In this document: positions 1 through 6,674 of the stretch, piece after piece | Layout of the letters: every line of letters begins with the position of its first letter | How positions within the stretch are numbered: the first letter of the stretch is position 1 | The notes under the pieces: generated by a model | Seen by the model: the letters and a program-made list of their open reading frames with translations, nothing else | Told to the model about the DNA's origin: nothing | Databases searched by the model: none | Assembly (NCBI GenBank): GCA_023252065.1 | Contig: JAHEXO010000006.1 | Span: forward strand, 1 to 15,554 | Direction: 5' to 3' | Source of the DNA: Nocardioides sp. | Lineage (GTDB): Bacteria; Actinomycetota; Actinomycetes; Propionibacteriales; Nocardioidaceae | Length of the DNA stretch: 15,554 bases | Position numbers and translations under genes: made by a program

Positions 1-534
1 TACGGCCCGAAGATCTCGATCCAGGCCAAGGACGCGATCGGGCGCACCTGGCAGCTGTCGACGGTGCAGTACGACTTCGGGCAGCCCGCCGGCTTCGGCC
101 TGGAGTACGTCGCAGCCGACGGGTCGCACCAGCAGCCGGTGATGATCCACTCGGCCAAGTTCGGCTCGATCGAGCGGTTCATCGGCGTGCTGATCGAGCA
201 CTACGCCGGGGCGTTCCCTCCGTGGCTCTCACCGGTGCAGGTGCAGGGCATCCCGATCGCCGAGCGGCACGTGTCCTACCTCGAGGGCGTGGCCGAGAAG
301 ATGGCGGCGCGAGGCCTGCGGGTCGAGGTGGACGACTCCGACGACCGGATGCAGAAGAAGATCCGCAACGCGCAGCTGCAGAAGGTGCCGTTCATGGTGA
401 TCGCCGGCGACCAGGACATGGAGGCCGGTGCGGTGTCGTTCCGCTACCGCGACGGCCGCCAGGACAACGGCGTAGCGGTCGAGGAGGCCATCGAGCGGGT
501 GGCTGCTGCCGTCGCCTCGCGCGAGCAGGTCTAG
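1..534 (+). CDS. thrS: Threonine-tRNA ligase, C-terminal part (5' truncated by window edge)
   Basis: The open frame enters from the left edge (frame 1) and gives 177 residues ending in TAG. It is the end of a class II threonyl-tRNA synthetase, which charges tRNA-Thr with threonine in the cytoplasm. The first 60 residues hold the end of the catalytic core: YGPKI, then VMIH (His50 matches the third zinc ligand of the E. coli enzyme) and GSIERF with the motif 3 arginine at residue 59. From about residue 75 (WLSPVQV) onward is the anticodon-binding domain, with the typical [15 protein letters not shown] and [11 protein letters not shown] segments. An internal GTG at 64 is not the start, because conserved catalytic sequence continues upstream of it. 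The stop overlaps the stop of the convergent GNAT gene. Identification is firm; the missing N-terminal part cannot be judged. Confidence 0.97.
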   Translation, partial: YGPKISIQAKDAIGRTWQLSTVQYDFGQPAGFGLEYVAADGSHQQPVMIHSAKFGSIERFIGVLIEHYAGAFPPWLSPVQVQGIPIAERHVSYLEGVAEKMAARGLRVEVDDSDDRMQKKIRNAQLQKVPFMVIAGDQDMEAGAVSFRYRDGRQDNGVAVEEAIERVAAAVASREQV

Positions 535-1022
535 CGCACGCGCTTGGTGAACTTCCGGCACGGGGAGATGAAGCTCTCGCCGAGCGCCGACACGGGGTAG
601 TCGAAGTCGCCCTCGTCGACCCACCCCTGGCGGGCGTAGAACGACCGCGCCCGGTCGTTGCCGCGGACCACCGCGAGGAACGCGACGTCGTGTCCGGCCG
701 CGGCGATCTGGCGCTCGGCCTCGGCCAGGAGCAGACCGGCGACGCCGGAGCCGCGGAAGTCGCGGTCGACGTAGACCTGTTCGGCCTCGTCGTCGTGGAC
801 CATGACGAAACCGGCGACCTGGCCATCGACCTCGGCCACGGTGGTCTCGTCGGTCTCGGTGACGCGGGCCGTGACCCGGTCGAGGAACGCGTCCGGCGTA
901 CGCCGCTCGGTCAGGCCGTCGGGCACCCGCCCGGGGTGCACGTCGTGCCAGCCCCGGTGGAACAGCCCGGCGATCGCGTCGATGTCGTCGGCTGTCGCCG
1001 GGCGCAGGATCGGGTCGGACAC
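531..1022 (-). CDS. GNAT-family N-acetyltransferase
   Basis: A 163-residue protein of normal single-domain GNAT length, a family that transfers an acetyl group from acetyl-CoA to an amine. The acetyl-CoA-binding motif A is visible at about residues 84-110: a beta strand VYVDRDF followed by RGSGVAG, which fits the (Q/R)xxGx(G/A) pyrophosphate loop. It is followed by the N-D-x-A-x-x-F-Y segment of motif B at residues 122-129 ([13 protein letters not shown]). The substrate cannot be told from sequence. The GTG start at 1022 is chosen because the canonical N-terminal strand [12 protein letters not shown] begins right there and because a TANNNT element lies six bases upstream, suggesting a leaderless mRNA; I see no Shine-Dalgarno sequence. 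It is convergent with thrS and divergent from the HIT gene. Confidence 0.9.
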   Translation of the reverse strand: MSDPILRPATADDIDAIAGLFHRGWHDVHPGRVPDGLTERRTPDAFLDRVTARVTETDETTVAEVDGQVAGFVMVHDDEAEQVYVDRDFRGSGVAGLLLAEAERQIAAAGHDVAFLAVVRGNDRARSFYARQGWVDEGDFDYPVSALGESFISPCRKFTKRVR

Positions 1023-1028
1023 GTGGCG

Positions 1029-1034
1029 AGCCTA
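1029..1034 (-). promoter_or_regulatory. Candidate leaderless -10 element of the GNAT gene
   Basis: Read on the minus strand the hexamer is TAGGCT, fitting TANNNT, and exactly six bases separate it from the GTG start at 1022. This geometry places the transcription start on the start codon, as in many actinobacterial leaderless genes. No convincing -35 box is visible. Confidence 0.5.
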
Positions 1035-1043
1035 GGTGGTGCC

Positions 1044-1049
1044 TAGGAT
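1044..1049 (+). promoter_or_regulatory. Candidate leaderless -10 element of the HIT gene
   Basis: The hexamer TAGGAT fits TANNNT and lies exactly six bases before the ATG at 1056, so transcription would begin at or next to the start codon. It is only nine bases from the oppositely directed -10 element of the GNAT gene, and both sit in CCTAGG palindromes (1031-1036 and 1042-1047). No clear -35 box is seen. Confidence 0.55.
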
Positions 1050-1055
1050 CGCGCC

Positions 1056-1628
1056 ATGTCCTCAGCCGACCACGACCCCGTGCACCAGGACGGCATCGGT
1101 GGCCCCGACGGGCTCGAACGGCTCTGGACGCCCTACCGGATGGCCTACGTCCGCGGCGAGAACAAGCCGGCTGACGACACGGCGGGGGAGTGCCCGTTCT
1201 GCCGGATCCCGCGGGCCGACGACGACGAGCGCTACCTGGTCGTACGACGCGGCGAGCTCGCCTACGCCGTCCTCAACCTCTATCCCTACGCGCCCGGCCA
1301 CCTGATGGTGTGCCCCTACCGGCACCTCGCCGACTACACCGACACCACGGTCGAGGAGGCGGCGGAGATCGCAGCGCTGACCAAGCAGGCGATGCAGACG
1401 CTGCGGGCGGTGTCTCGGGCCGAGGGCTTCAACCTCGGGATGAACCAGGGGTCGGCCGGGGGCGCCGGGGTCGCCGCGCACCTGCACCAGCACGTCGTAC
1501 CGCGGTGGACCGGTGACCAGAACTTCATGCCGATCATCGGCCGCACCAAGACCCTGCCGCAGCTGCTCCAGGAGACCCGTGCCCTGCTTGCGGACGCCTG
1601 GAGCAAGGCCGGTCAGCCGACGGCGTAG
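1056..1628 (+). CDS. HIT-family hydrolase, Ap4A phosphorylase-like
   Basis: A 190-residue histidine-triad protein. The triad HLHQH lies at residues 142-146 (His142, His144, His146) in the context GVAAHLHQHVVPRW. The following GDQNFMPIIGRTKTLPQLL segment closely resembles the actinobacterial Ap4A phosphorylase (Rv2613c type), which splits diadenosine tetraphosphate with phosphate into ATP and ADP. A zinc-type CPFC pair is at residues 46-49 and an N-terminal HIT core strand is around residues 69-90. Length matches that family (about 195). The position next to thrS is the conserved actinobacterial arrangement; aminoacyl-tRNA synthetases are a source of Ap4A, so a housekeeping role is plausible. 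The ATG start is supported by the leaderless-type -10 element. The last 16 bases overlap the end of the convergent dehydrogenase gene. Confidence 0.93.
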   Translation: MSSADHDPVHQDGIGGPDGLERLWTPYRMAYVRGENKPADDTAGECPFCRIPRADDDERYLVVRRGELAYAVLNLYPYAPGHLMVCPYRHLADYTDTTVEEAAEIAALTKQAMQTLRAVSRAEGFNLGMNQGSAGGAGVAAHLHQHVVPRWTGDQNFMPIIGRTKTLPQLLQETRALLADAWSKAGQPTA

Positions 1629-2752
1629 GGGTACTCCTCGCTGCGGTGCTGGAAGTCGAGGATCGCGGTGTTCAGCACGCGTCCGTCCTGGATCTCGATC
1701 GCCCGGCTGAGGGTCTCGTCCATCTCCCACGCCTCCGGCCCCTCGAGGAGCGGGCGCAGGAAGGGCATCAGGGCCTCGCTGATGTCCCAGGTCGCGGAGT
1801 TCCAGAGGTAGGACGGCGTGTGGTCGACGGCGTAGTAGTGCACGTGGTCACCGACGTCGAACATCGGCTCGTCGAACGAGGTGGGACGTGCCCACTCGAA
1901 ACCCATGCCCTCGTCGCAGGAGACGTCGACGATGAGGCTGCCCGGCCGGAAGGCGCCCAGGTCGTCTTTGCGGAGGTAGATGAGCGGGTTGTTGGGGTCC
2001 TGGAGCGTGCAGTTGACGACGAGGTCGTGCTCGGCGAGGAACGGCGCGAGGGGGACCCGGCCGCGCGAGGTGATCGCGTGGCTCGGACCGCCCTCCGGGT
2101 CGTGGTCGAACTGCAGGATCCGCACCGAGTGGATGGGGGACGCCACGGCGGCCACGCCGCGCGTCGTGAGCACCGACACCTCGTGGACGCCCTGCGCGCT
2201 GAGCGCCGTCACCGCTCCACGCGCCGTCGCGCCGAAGCCGATGACGACCCCGCGGAGCCGGCGGCCGTAGTCACCCGTCGAGCCGATCAGCTGGAGGGCG
2301 TGCAGCACCGAGCAGTAGCCGGCGAGCTCGTTGTTCTTGTGGAAGACGTGGAGCCCGACGGCCTGGTCGCGGGTCCAGTGGTTCATCGCCTCGAACGCGA
2401 TCAGGGTCAGGCCCTTGTCGATGGCGAGCTGGGTGAGCTCGGCGTCCTGGACGCAGTGCGGCCAGCCCCAGAGGGTCTGTCCGGGTCGCATCGCATGGAC
2501 GTCCTCCAGCTGCGGCTTGAGCAGCAGGACGACGTCGGACCGCTCGAAGATCTCATCCCGCGACGCCATCCGGGCCACGAACGGCGCGAGCTCCGCGTCG
2601 TCGCGGCCGAACGTCGCGCCGTACCCGTGCTCGAGGGTGATCCGGGCCGCCACCTCCGACGGGAGACCCGCCAGATGGTCGGGGTGGATAGGCAGCCGGT
2701 ACTCGTTCTCCTTGGCCGACCGCCCGAGCACTCCCAGCTCGAGCAGGCTCAC
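1613..2752 (-). CDS. Alanine dehydrogenase/PNT-family enzyme, N5-(carboxyethyl)ornithine synthase-like
   Basis: A 379-residue NAD(P)-dependent amino or imino acid dehydrogenase-type protein. Visible landmarks are the N-terminal catalytic fold with GRSAKENEYRLPIHP (Glu16, Arg19), a lysine in LLLKP (Lys79) and a histidine (His99) where alanine dehydrogenases carry substrate-binding residues. A Rossmann fold follows, VVIGFGATARGA (glycines at 172, 174 and 179). VDVSCDEG (Asp276, Asp280) and YAVDHTPS (residues 307-313) resemble the C-terminal part of the N5-(carboxyethyl)ornithine synthase branch, which reductively couples pyruvate to the side-chain amine of ornithine or lysine. The true substrate is not established. 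The GTG start overlaps the stop of the upstream 44-residue gene as GTGA, so translation is probably coupled; a long upstream extension of this frame runs through other genes and is not real. The end overlaps the HIT gene by 16 bases. Confidence 0.85.
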   Translation of the reverse strand: MSLLELGVLGRSAKENEYRLPIHPDHLAGLPSEVAARITLEHGYGATFGRDDAELAPFVARMASRDEIFERSDVVLLLKPQLEDVHAMRPGQTLWGWPHCVQDAELTQLAIDKGLTLIAFEAMNHWTRDQAVGLHVFHKNNELAGYCSVLHALQLIGSTGDYGRRLRGVVIGFGATARGAVTALSAQGVHEVSVLTTRGVAAVASPIHSVRILQFDHDPEGGPSHAITSRGRVPLAPFLAEHDLVVNCTLQDPNNPLIYLRKDDLGAFRPGSLIVDVSCDEGMGFEWARPTSFDEPMFDVGDHVHYYAVDHTPSYLWNSATWDISEALMPFLRPLLEGPEAWEMDETLSRAIEIQDGRVLNTAILDFQHRSEEYPYAVG

Positions 2753-2883
2753 CTCTTCTTGTTCGGGTGGATCTGCTCGGAGAGTGACTCGGGGTGAGCC
2801 TTGGCTCGCTTGTCGGCGCGCTTCTCCTTGATCGACTTCGTGGACTTCTTGGTCATTCCCTGCCGCGGCGACTTGTCGCTCAT
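2749..2883 (-). CDS. Lysine-rich microprotein (44 residues)
   Basis: A short frame of 45 codons including the stop, encoding a very basic, hydrophilic peptide that begins MSDKSPRQGMTKKSTKSIKE and ends HPNKKR. It has 10 lysines and 4 arginines, no cysteine, and no hydrophobic stretch that could span a membrane. Small proteins with the same KKS-KSIKEKRA-KRAK style occur in actinobacteria as unnamed hypotheticals (from memory, not searched). The ATG at 2883 has a GGAG Shine-Dalgarno five bases upstream (2892-2889). Its TGA overlaps the GTG of the dehydrogenase gene, which argues strongly that it is translated. The function is unknown; RNA or ribosome binding would suit the charge, but that is a guess. 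Confidence 0.8.
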   Translation of the reverse strand: MSDKSPRQGMTKKSTKSIKEKRADKRAKAHPESLSEQIHPNKKR

Positions 2884-2886
2884 GCT

Positions 2887-2916
2887 GGCTCCATCGTCGG
2901 GAGCCTGAGTGGCTCC
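2887..2916 (-). promoter_or_regulatory. Possible alternating hairpins in the microprotein leader
   Basis: Read on the minus strand, the 30 bases before the microprotein hold GGAGCC (2916-2911), ACTCA, GGCTCC (2905-2900), CGACGAT, GGAGCC (2892-2887), followed by AGC and the ATG. The middle element can pair perfectly (six base pairs) with either flanking copy. The downstream copy contains the GGAG ribosome-binding site, so one fold hides it and the other frees it. This is seen in the sequence; regulation is inferred. Confidence 0.4.
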
Positions 2917-2924
2917 GCCTACTC

Positions 2925-2930
2925 ACCGTA
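2925..2930 (-). promoter_or_regulatory. Weak candidate -10 element before the microprotein gene
   Basis: The minus-strand hexamer TACGGT fits TANNNT. A start six or seven bases downstream would produce a leader beginning just before the first GGAGCC element. No -35 box is visible at normal spacing, so the microprotein and dehydrogenase genes may instead be read through from upstream. Confidence 0.25.
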
Positions 2931-2957
2931 CGCCCTGGAGCCCGGAGGGCCCGTCGG

Positions 2958-3584
2958 TCAGGGCAGGCGGCGCCGACCCTCCTCGAAGAACGCGAGCACC
3001 GTGTCGGTGTCCACGGCCTCGGAGAGCAGGCGGACGGCCCCGAACGGCTCGGTCCAGAAGTCATCGGCCGGTGGCACGACCCACGGGCCGACGTAGGCGT
3101 AGGGGATCGAGATCGCCGAGTCGCTCGGGGAGACGCCGTAGTTGACCTCGTCGAGGGCGATCGCGACGTCGAGGTGCTCGGGCCACAGCACCGGCTCCTG
3201 GCCCGGGTCGAGCCGTCGCAACGCGGCGTCGCCCGCCTCCCAGCACCGGACCAGCCACGCGGACACCGAGGGGGAGACTCGGAGCGGCTCGTCGAGGTCG
3301 GTGGCCGCCGTGTCGGCGTAGACCTCGGCCAGCGAGACCTCGGGCAGCCCGAGGAGGCCCAGGAGCTCACGAGGGCTCCGCCCGTCGACCTGTACGACGG
3401 TCTGGTCGCGGGTGACGGCCCCGTCGCCGTAGGTCACCGGGCTGCCGGCCGTCGTGGCGAGACCTCCGGGGACCACACCGAGTGCGATCTCGCCGGTGGC
3501 CGCCCACTGCGGACCGGCCAGCAGGACCTCGGCGACCACGTGCAGCGCTCGTCGCGTGGCCGGCAGGGCGTCGTCTGAGGACAT
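2958..3584 (-). CDS. Conserved actinobacterial protein of unknown function
   Basis: A 208-residue soluble-looking protein with no signal peptide or membrane segment. I do not recognise a named family. Its middle and end hold what look like strongly constrained motifs: LWPEHLDVAIALDEVNYGVSPSD (residues 133-155), PYAYVGPW (161-168) and FWTEPFGA (176-183). The density of Trp, Pro, Tyr, His and Asp suggests a ligand or metal site, but no catalytic signature I know. I recall similar unnamed proteins in other actinobacteria. The ATG at 3584 is preferred over an upstream in-frame start because the extra 23 residues would be read through the end of the preceding transporter gene. Only 13 bases separate it from that gene, so the two are probably co-transcribed. 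Confidence 0.75.
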   Translation of the reverse strand: MSSDDALPATRRALHVVAEVLLAGPQWAATGEIALGVVPGGLATTAGSPVTYGDGAVTRDQTVVQVDGRSPRELLGLLGLPEVSLAEVYADTAATDLDEPLRVSPSVSAWLVRCWEAGDAALRRLDPGQEPVLWPEHLDVAIALDEVNYGVSPSDSAISIPYAYVGPWVVPPADDFWTEPFGAVRLLSEAVDTDTVLAFFEEGRRRLP

Positions 3585-3597
3585 GGCCCCAGTGTGC

Positions 3598-5244
3598 TCA
3601 CTCGCCGCCGTCCGCGTCGAGGTCGGCGTGCAGGTCGGCGTAGCCCTCGGCATGGGTGTCGGCGACCTCGACCGAGTGGGCGACCCCCGTCACGGCGGTG
3701 AGGAAGGAGTCGCGGTCGAGCACGACCAGGGACACCTCGGTGATGGCCCTGACCGAGGCGGAGCGCGGGGCGTCGCGCAGGAGAGCCAGCTCGCCGAACC
3801 AGTCGCCGGGCCCGAGCTCGCGCAGCACCGTGCCGTGCTGGGTGACCTCCGCCCGGCCCGACACGATCACGAAGAACGCGTCGCCGAGGTCGCCCTCGCG
3901 CAGCAGCCAGGCATCGGTCGCGGCGTCGCGCCGGGTCTGCTCCTTGACCAGGCGCTCGACGACCAGCGGCGACAGCACGGCCAGGAAGGGCACGTGCATG
4001 AACCGGTCCACGTCGTCCCGCGACACCGACGAGCGGGCGTCTACGCGGCGGAGGCCGGGGAGGATGAGCAGGCTCACCACCGGAAGCAGGAGCCCGATCA
4101 CGACGAACGCGCCAGAGGTGCCGACCACGCTGATCAACAGCGGAGCCAGGAGAGCACCGGCCGCGATCGCGATGGACATCATCGACTCCTGCATCGCGAA
4201 CACGGTCACGAGGAGCCGGTCGGACATCGAGCGTTGGACGAGGGTCCGGGCCGCGACGTCGTAGAACAGCTTGCCGGCCCCGGAGCACGCCACCAGCACC
4301 AGCGCGACGGCCTCGGAGGGTCCCGCTCCGGCGAGGGCGATCGGGATCCCGGCCAGGACCGCGCCGGCGACGACGGCGGTCGCCAGGTGCCGACGCCCGA
4401 CCAGCATCACCGTGGCCGCTGTCCCGACCAGCCCACCGATCCCGACGGCGGAGTTGAGGACGCCGGGTCCGGACTGGGGGAGGTCGAGCACGTCGAGGGC
4501 GAGGACGACCAGGAGGATGTCGAGGGAGCCGAGGAGCAGGTACTCGGCGAAGGTCGCCGTCGCGAAGAGGCGGGCCGCGGGGTCTGCGAGCACCGGTCGC
4601 CACCGGACGCCCGGGGCGGAGCCGGCAGCGGGGGCCGGCCGTCGCGTCGTCAGCGACATCACCAGCACGGTGGCGACGGCCATCAGGGCCGCGATGACCA
4701 GGACGGCACCACCCGGACCCCAGGGCACCATCAGCAGCCCGACCCCGAGCGGGCCGACGAAGGCCGCCGACGCCTCGCCGGCGCCGGACAGGGAGTTGGA
4801 GGCGGTGAGCTCCTCGGTGGTCTCGGCCAGGTCGGCCAGGATCGTGTTGTGCACGGGTCGCGTCCCGGTGATGGCCACGCAGGTGGCGACGGCGGCCAGC
4901 ACGACGAGGACGACGGGGCCGGCCACCAGCGCGACACCGAGGGCGGCGAAGGTCACCGCCTGGGCCGCGTAGCCCAGGGTGAGCGCTCGGGAGCGGCTCA
5001 TCCGCTCGAGCCGGCCGGCGACGAACGGGGCAGCCAGCGCTGCCGGCACCAGCTGCACCACCGACATCAGGCTCGAGCCACGCACTCCGCCGACGCCGTA
5101 CGCCCAGACGAGCGTGGCGATCCAGGCTCCCCACTCGGCGGCGTCGAAGAGGAAGTACGCCGCGAGGACACGGCGCAGGCGACCGTTGGCAGCCGCGGCT
5201 CGGAGCACGGTGGCCCGGCCTGGACGAGCCTCGTCGCCGTTCAT
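3598..5244 (-). CDS. MFS transporter fused to a C-terminal cyclic-nucleotide-binding domain
   Basis: A 548-residue protein in two parts. Residues 1 to about 395 form a hydrophobic major facilitator-type region with about ten to twelve membrane helices, for example around 105-125, 178-198, 235-253 and 370-395. A short basic linker follows. Residues about 418-522 form a CAP_ED/cNMP-binding domain: LLREGDLGDAFFVIVSGRAE, then a phosphate-binding cassette at 483-500 reading FGELALLRDAPRSASV, which keeps the glutamate (485) and arginine (494) that bind cyclic nucleotide in PKA and CAP. The tail is acidic and His/Asp-rich. The substrate is unknown; ligand gating by cAMP or another nucleotide is inferred. 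The ATG at 5244 is chosen over a GTG three codons upstream because GAGAGGG lies eight bases before it. It is 36 bases downstream of the maleylpyruvate isomerase-family gene. Confidence 0.87.
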   Translation of the reverse strand: MNGDEARPGRATVLRAAAANGRLRRVLAAYFLFDAAEWGAWIATLVWAYGVGGVRGSSLMSVVQLVPAALAAPFVAGRLERMSRSRALTLGYAAQAVTFAALGVALVAGPVVLVVLAAVATCVAITGTRPVHNTILADLAETTEELTASNSLSGAGEASAAFVGPLGVGLLMVPWGPGGAVLVIAALMAVATVLVMSLTTRRPAPAAGSAPGVRWRPVLADPAARLFATATFAEYLLLGSLDILLVVLALDVLDLPQSGPGVLNSAVGIGGLVGTAATVMLVGRRHLATAVVAGAVLAGIPIALAGAGPSEAVALVLVACSGAGKLFYDVAARTLVQRSMSDRLLVTVFAMQESMMSIAIAAGALLAPLLISVVGTSGAFVVIGLLLPVVSLLILPGLRRVDARSSVSRDDVDRFMHVPFLAVLSPLVVERLVKEQTRRDAATDAWLLREGDLGDAFFVIVSGRAEVTQHGTVLRELGPGDWFGELALLRDAPRSASVRAITEVSLVVLDRDSFLTAVTGVAHSVEVADTHAEGYADLHADLDADGGE

Positions 5245-5280
5245 CGGGAGCACCCTCTCACGCGCGAGGGCGGCGACCGC

Positions 5281-6054
5281 TCAGAACGGAACGAGCACGG
5301 ACAGCAACCCCTCGCCGTTCCCTCGCCCCGAGACCACCCGGCAGAAGTCGACGGCGTCCAGCTCGATCTCCTCGCCACCGCTGCCGTGCGACCAGGTGCC
5401 GCCGGCCGGTCCGGTGAGCGTGAGCCGGTACGGCGCCCCGTGGCGCGCGGCCCACTCCGCCACCACGTCGGCGACGAGGACCCCGTCGTGGTCGGGTGTC
5501 AGCTCCGGACACCGGCCGACCGCCTGGGCGAGGTCCATCCGATGCATCCAGGGGTCGCGGGTCAAGATCACATCGGTCAGGAAGCCGATGGTCCAGCGTT
5601 CCGGTCGCCCGCCGACGTTCTGGGTCATCGGGAGCGTGCGCCGCCGGACGAACCCGGGCGTACGCCGACGGCCGCGCGTCGCCCGGGTACCGACCTCCCG
5701 GGCCGCGGAGACGACCCGGTCGGGCGTCCACTCCGCGCGCTCGTCGACCTGTACGGCGGTCAGCCCGGTGAGCGGGTCGACCCTGTCGGCCTTGGCGCGG
5801 GCGGCGGCCTTGCGCTGCTGCCGCATCGTCTCGAGGGGGCTGCTCGCCATGGTCGCCATCCCGACGGTGTGGCAGGCCATCTGCCGCACGTCCCACGCAG
5901 GGCACGGCGTCGGCAGGGCCCAGTCGCCGGGATCGAGAGCGGCGAGCGCGTCGGCGGTGCGGGCGTACTCGGCCGCGGCGAGGCGCATCGCGGTGTCGTG
6001 GGGGAGTGCCTGACGCACCGGGGTGGCCAGGGTGGGCGAGTGGGTCGTGGTCAT
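5281..6054 (-). CDS. Maleylpyruvate isomerase-family mycothiol-dependent enzyme (DinB-like fold)
   Basis: A 257-residue protein of the TIGR03083/maleylpyruvate isomerase N-terminal superfamily, whose four-helix DinB-like domain binds a metal and, in studied members, mycothiol. Landmarks are WALPTPCPAWDVRQMACHTVG (residues 45-65), with the metal-ligand histidine at 62, and TRDPWMHRMDLAQAVGR (165-181). In the latter, Asp167 and His171 stand at the D/E-xxx-H spacing of the other two ligands; aspartate replaces the glutamate of the Corynebacterium enzyme. The last about 60 residues form a separate small domain (YRLTLTGPAGGTW). The actual substrate cannot be read from sequence. The ATG at 6054 overlaps the tetR stop as ATGA and has AGGAAG seven bases upstream, which decides the start over an upstream GTG. 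Coupling to tetR suggests shared regulation. Confidence 0.85.
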   Translation of the reverse strand: MTTTHSPTLATPVRQALPHDTAMRLAAAEYARTADALAALDPGDWALPTPCPAWDVRQMACHTVGMATMASSPLETMRQQRKAAARAKADRVDPLTGLTAVQVDERAEWTPDRVVSAAREVGTRATRGRRRTPGFVRRRTLPMTQNVGGRPERWTIGFLTDVILTRDPWMHRMDLAQAVGRCPELTPDHDGVLVADVVAEWAARHGAPYRLTLTGPAGGTWSHGSGGEEIELDAVDFCRVVSGRGNGEGLLSVLVPF

Positions 6055-6674
6055 GAGGTGGCTTCCTGGGTCGAGGTGATGGGTGGGATGCCGACGCCGT
6101 CGCACCACATGTCGACGGCACGGGCGAGCAGCCGCGAGAAACGGTCGCCTCCTGGGTCGTTGGCCAGCTGCTGGTCGATCAGGCCGCCCATCAGGGCGAG
6201 CAGGATCGCGACGTCGTCGGGGTCGGCGACGCCTCGCTCGGCGGCGATCGCGTAGGACTCCTCGAGCACCCGGACCGCGGGGGCGTAGCTCTCCGCGCTG
6301 GGCTCGAAGCCGGGGATGACCCGCTGGTTCATCAGCTGGTAGCGCACCGGGTCGGCGACGGCGAAGTCGAAGAAGGTGCGGGTGATCTGCTGGGCCGCGG
6401 CTCGCAGGTCGTCGGTGAGGCTGTCCCGGCCGGGTCGGACCGCCTGCTCATAGGCCGTCCACGCCTCGCCGTACATCGCGTCGTAGATCGCGTGCTTGGA
6501 GTCGAAGTGCGAGTAGAGGGACGGTGCCCGCATCCCGACGCGATCGGCGACGTCGCGCAGCGTGAGCCCGGTCAGCCCCTGCTCGCGGGCGACCTGCCAC
6601 GCGGCGTCGAGGATCTCCCGGCGGGTCTGCTCCCGCCTGCGGGTCTGCCTATCGACGTTAGGCACTTCTAACAT
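6051..6674 (-). CDS. TetR/AcrR-family transcriptional regulator
   Basis: A 207-residue repressor-type protein. The N-terminal helix-turn-helix is plain: RREILDAAWQVAREQGLTGL leading to TLRDVADRVGMRAPSLYSHF at residues 38-57, then the usual SKHAIYDAMYGE. The C-terminal half, with FFDFAVADPVRYQLM followed by a region rich in Pro and Glu, resembles the WHG-type (TetR_C_33) ligand-binding domain. The ATG at 6674 was chosen because the HTH then starts at a normal distance; an upstream in-frame start would add 12 uncharacteristic residues. No clear Shine-Dalgarno sequence is seen. An inverted repeat of GTTAG half-sites covers the start codon, implying self-repression. The stop overlaps the next gene as ATGA, so the regulator probably controls the minus-strand block. 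The inducer is unknown. Confidence 0.92.
   Translation of the reverse strand: MLEVPNVDRQTRRREQTRREILDAAWQVAREQGLTGLTLRDVADRVGMRAPSLYSHFDSKHAIYDAMYGEAWTAYEQAVRPGRDSLTDDLRAAAQQITRTFFDFAVADPVRYQLMNQRVIPGFEPSAESYAPAVRVLEESYAIAAERGVADPDDVAILLALMGGLIDQQLANDPGGDRFSRLLARAVDMWCDGVGIPPITSTQEATS

Noticed and set aside
1646..2797. A 383-codon plus-strand frame opposite the dehydrogenase
   Set aside because: The opposite strand encodes a clear Rossmann-fold enzyme; this frame has no motif and no ribosome-binding site.
3454..6255. A 933-codon open frame on the plus strand
   Set aside because: It runs antisense through the transporter, maleylpyruvate isomerase-family and tetR genes, and its translation is Gly/Arg/His/Asp-rich with no recognisable domain. 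It is a by-product of high GC.
1613..6674. Genomic island or mobile element carrying the accessory block
   Set aside because: No integrase, transposase, flanking direct repeats or tRNA site was seen, and base composition looks like the surroundings.
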